Source: Parvimonas sp035282405 (GTDB taxonomy: Bacteria; Bacillota; Clostridia; Tissierellales; Peptoniphilaceae). From it: a stretch of 64,000 nucleotides of DNA. Below the pieces are notes generated by a model, which had not been told where the DNA came from, did not search any database, and saw only the letters and a program-made list of their open reading frames with translations. Shown one piece after another: positions 62,018 to 64,000 of the stretch; the first letter of the stretch is position 1, and each line of letters begins with the position of its first letter. The stretch is from the NCBI RefSeq assembly GCF_035282405.1, contig NZ_JAYKBP010000001.1, positions 62,001 to 126,000 on the forward strand. The letters run 5' to 3'. A program made the position numbers and the translations under genes.

Positions 62018-64000
62018 AATTACTAAACCTTGATTTTCGCAATATATGTCATAATCTGCAAAAATAATTTTTGATATCTTATCATAAAACATAGAGCTTT
62101 TATTCAACATTTCTAATAACTTTGTAACATTTATATTTATTTGATACTTTTGAATTAAAATATTTTTTAATTCATTTAATTCAATAAAAAGATTTTTTTC
62201 ATTAAATACTATATACTCTACAAAACTTTCGAATGAAATATCTACAATTCCTTTTACAAAAATTTTATTTCCACCAATTTTAAGATATGAGAATTTTTCT
62301 CTTGCTTCAGTTAATATCGAACCATAAAACCAGTCTCCTAAATTAGTTTTTCTTAAATGGTTATCAAATCCACTTTTCTCTAATGATTGTATTGTAAAAT
62401 AATCTCCATCTTTTGTAAAAGAATAAACTTTTTCTATAAATTCAAATAAATTCTCTATATTAATACCTTTTTTATTCAACCATCTAATATTTATAAGTTT
62501 ATTAGGAGAAATCTCTATAATTTCATAATCTGATTTTAATTTATAAAAATGTGAAGAATATGAAACAATTTGTTTGATTTTACTTGGAAATAGTGTAGTA
62601 TCAATAAAATCATCATTTGTCAATATATGATGAAAGTAATCTATTGCAGAAGAAAACCTATCACTTATTACATACTTAGAATATACTCTAAAACCTAAAC
62701 TTTTAATAGAATAAGGATTTATCATATCTACACCAAAATTTGGAAATTCATTTCTATAAATATTATATATATCATCAATATAATAAAAATCTTTAGTTAG
62801 GATTTGTTTCAACTTATTGGCAATTACATCCGGCAACATAATTGCATCTATTTTATATATCCCATTATAAAAATATTTTTCAAAATTTTTCATATAATTA
62901 GCCAAAACAGTATTTGCAGATATTCCATACTCCTTTTCATATTCTATTGCAAAATCATAATTTGAAATTGGAGATAATGATAACAACAAATCCAAAACTT
63001 GAGAATCCCTATCTGCATTTCCAAATACAATATTAGGCATTCTACAAAAATCTACTAAAGGATATGCATCTTTATCACAAATTTTCTTCAATAAATTATG
63101 CAACTCGTACTCATCTTGTATATCATAATCTCTCATTAATTCAGGATATAAGTTATAAAATTTTAGGGTTGAATATTCAACATCTCTATACTGATTTAGA
63201 TTTAATGTTGTTAATAATTCTTCAAAATCATAACTATTAATGTTATAATATCTAAACTTTTTTCCATATTTCCACAAAACACTGTTACTTTTAGCTAATT
63301 TATTTTCATATCCCCTTTCCATCATAAAAAGTTTATTATCATAATCTTTATCTAATTCATCAATTATCATAAAATAATAATCTTTAAAATCATCAAAAGT
63401 TATTTCTTTTCTTGCAAAATTTTTTAAAACATAATTTGAAATTTCATCTCTAGTACAATGTATATACTCTTTTCCAATTTTTACATAATCCTTATATACT
63501 GCTTTCTCAATATTTCTTTTTATGCTCTTTGGAATGTTATCATTAGACAATGCATCAATTAAAGGAGATTTTTCATAGTTATAATTATTGTAATCTGAAT
63601 ATCTTAATTTTAAATAAGAATAAATTTTACAATCATCAAAAGCAATTTTAAAATCTTCTTCTGATATCATATAATTTTTGTATATTCCTAAATATAAATC
63701 CTCTTTAAATTTTATTTTTTTAGCATAAAAAATATTTAAAATTTTTACAATTTTTTGCCTAACTCTTTCTCTAGTTAGATTTAACTCAATTCCTATTTGT
63801 TCTAAAGTGTAATTATTAATTCTTTTTATAAATATATTATAATCAGATTCTCCAAGTATAGATTCCGATTCATCAAATACTGAATTATATTTGATAAAAT
63901 ATGCATCATAAATTTTTATTATTTTTTTATTATTTAATAAATTTAAAATAATATTATCTATAAATTCATCATCTTGTAACAATTTTGGAGTGTTTTTAAA
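62003..64000 (-). CDS. large protein of unknown function with a sigma-region-4-like HTH, 5'-truncated
   Basis: I do not recognise the family. The frame is open to the window edge (in-frame codons continue past the TTG at 63982), so at least 665 residues are visible and the start is outside. Near the visible N terminus, NNYTLEQIGIELNLTRERVR is almost identical to a sigma-70 region 4 helix-turn-helix (compare TLEEVGKEFEVTRERIRQIE in this window's own sigma factor). After it come some 580 residues rich in Tyr, Asn, Asp and Ile, apparently all helical or winged-helix-like, with repeat-like units but no catalytic motif. No region 2 (core/-10 binding) is visible. It is followed by a terminator. Confidence 0.7.
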   Translation of the reverse strand, partial: FKNTPKLLQDDEFIDNIILNLLNNKKIIKIYDAYFIKYNSVFDESESILGESDYNIFIKRINNYTLEQIGIELNLTRERVRQKIVKILNIFYAKKIKFKEDLYLGIYKNYMISEEDFKIAFDDCKIYSYLKLRYSDYNNYNYEKSPLIDALSNDNIPKSIKRNIEKAVYKDYVKIGKEYIHCTRDEISNYVLKNFARKEITFDDFKDYYFMIIDELDKDYDNKLFMMERGYENKLAKSNSVLWKYGKKFRYYNINSYDFEELLTTLNLNQYRDVEYSTLKFYNLYPELMRDYDIQDEYELHNLLKKICDKDAYPLVDFCRMPNIVFGNADRDSQVLDLLLSLSPISNYDFAIEYEKEYGISANTVLANYMKNFEKYFYNGIYKIDAIMLPDVIANKLKQILTKDFYYIDDIYNIYRNEFPNFGVDMINPYSIKSLGFRVYSKYVISDRFSSAIDYFHHILTNDDFIDTTLFPSKIKQIVSYSSHFYKLKSDYEIIEISPNKLINIRWLNKKGINIENLFEFIEKVYSFTKDGDYFTIQSLEKSGFDNHLRKTNLGDWFYGSILTEAREKFSYLKIGGNKIFVKGIVDISFESFVEYIVFNEKNLFIELNELKNILIQKYQININVTKLLEMLNKSSMFYDKISKIIFADYDIYCENQGLVIKVGE

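Noticed and set aside
1..64000. CRISPR array, prophage or complete IS
   Set aside because: No regularly spaced repeats, phage structural genes or intact transposase were seen; the only mobile-element hints are the Xer-like recombinase and a weak remnant.

Overview
The window is a low-GC (roughly 25-30% by eye), housekeeping-dense stretch of a Gram-positive anaerobe chromosome. Gene order (dnaG-rpoD-trmK-nif3, mutS-mutL-miaA, plsX-acpP-rnc-smc-ftsY, ffh-rpsP-khpA-rimM-trmD-rplS), strong GGAGG-type ribosome binding sites, the very A+T-rich codon use and a full selenium operon fit a Firmicute of the Tissierellia/Peptoniphilaceae type, such as Parvimonas or a close relative. That assignment is inferred from content, not from a search.

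Layout. Bases 1-17969 are almost all plus-strand: partial DNA primase, the primary sigma factor, a tRNA methyltransferase, a Nif3 protein, the RNase P RNA, RNase R, SmpB, MiaB, MutS, MutL, MiaA, a PLP lyase, endonuclease III, a VanW-domain cell-envelope protein and EF-P. From 18022 to the end every gene but one is on the minus strand, so the two gene blocks converge near 18-19.7 kb. That junction holds a tyrosine recombinase, a small one-TM protein and several hairpins.

The minus-strand block, read in its own direction from the right edge, starts with a large protein of unknown function with a sigma-region-4-like helix-turn-helix (cut by the window end). Next come a non-coding gap with a possible IS remnant, a CPBP membrane protease, an M29 aminopeptidase, a five-gene pseudopilin operon, and dut-ftsK-pgsA-recA. 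A two-gene cassette follows: a DUF1015 protein and a LicC-like nucleotidyltransferase fused to a CobD/HisC-like PLP enzyme. Then come plsX-acpP-rnc-radical SAM-smc-ftsY, the ylxM-ffh to rplS operon, rarA-asnS, and finally comEA-selD-selA-selB-response regulator-pheS-pheT-zapA-mutS2-argS-TPR.

How the genes work together. Most genes serve replication and repair (DnaG, MutS, MutL, Nth, RecA, RarA, Smc), translation and tRNA modification, protein targeting (Ffh, FtsY, YlxM) and lipid synthesis (PlsX, ACP, PgsA). The selenium operon (selD, selA, selB) encodes the selenocysteine machinery. SelD is itself a selenoprotein: an in-frame TGA at codon 20 is followed by a hairpin, so its true start is about 90 bases upstream of the longest stop-free ORF. 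ComEA and the pseudopilin operon suggest DNA uptake or a type II/IV-like pseudopilus.

Most worth a second look: (i) the DUF1015 + LicC-like/CobD-like cassette, which could be a serine-derived route to CDP-ethanolamine; (ii) the unrecognised sigma-like protein at the right edge; (iii) a MutL with degenerate endonuclease motifs; (iv) a response regulator with a degenerate receiver; (v) the selenoprotein SelD; (vi) several striking palindromes and 5'-end hairpins. I found no tRNA, CRISPR array, prophage or complete insertion sequence.
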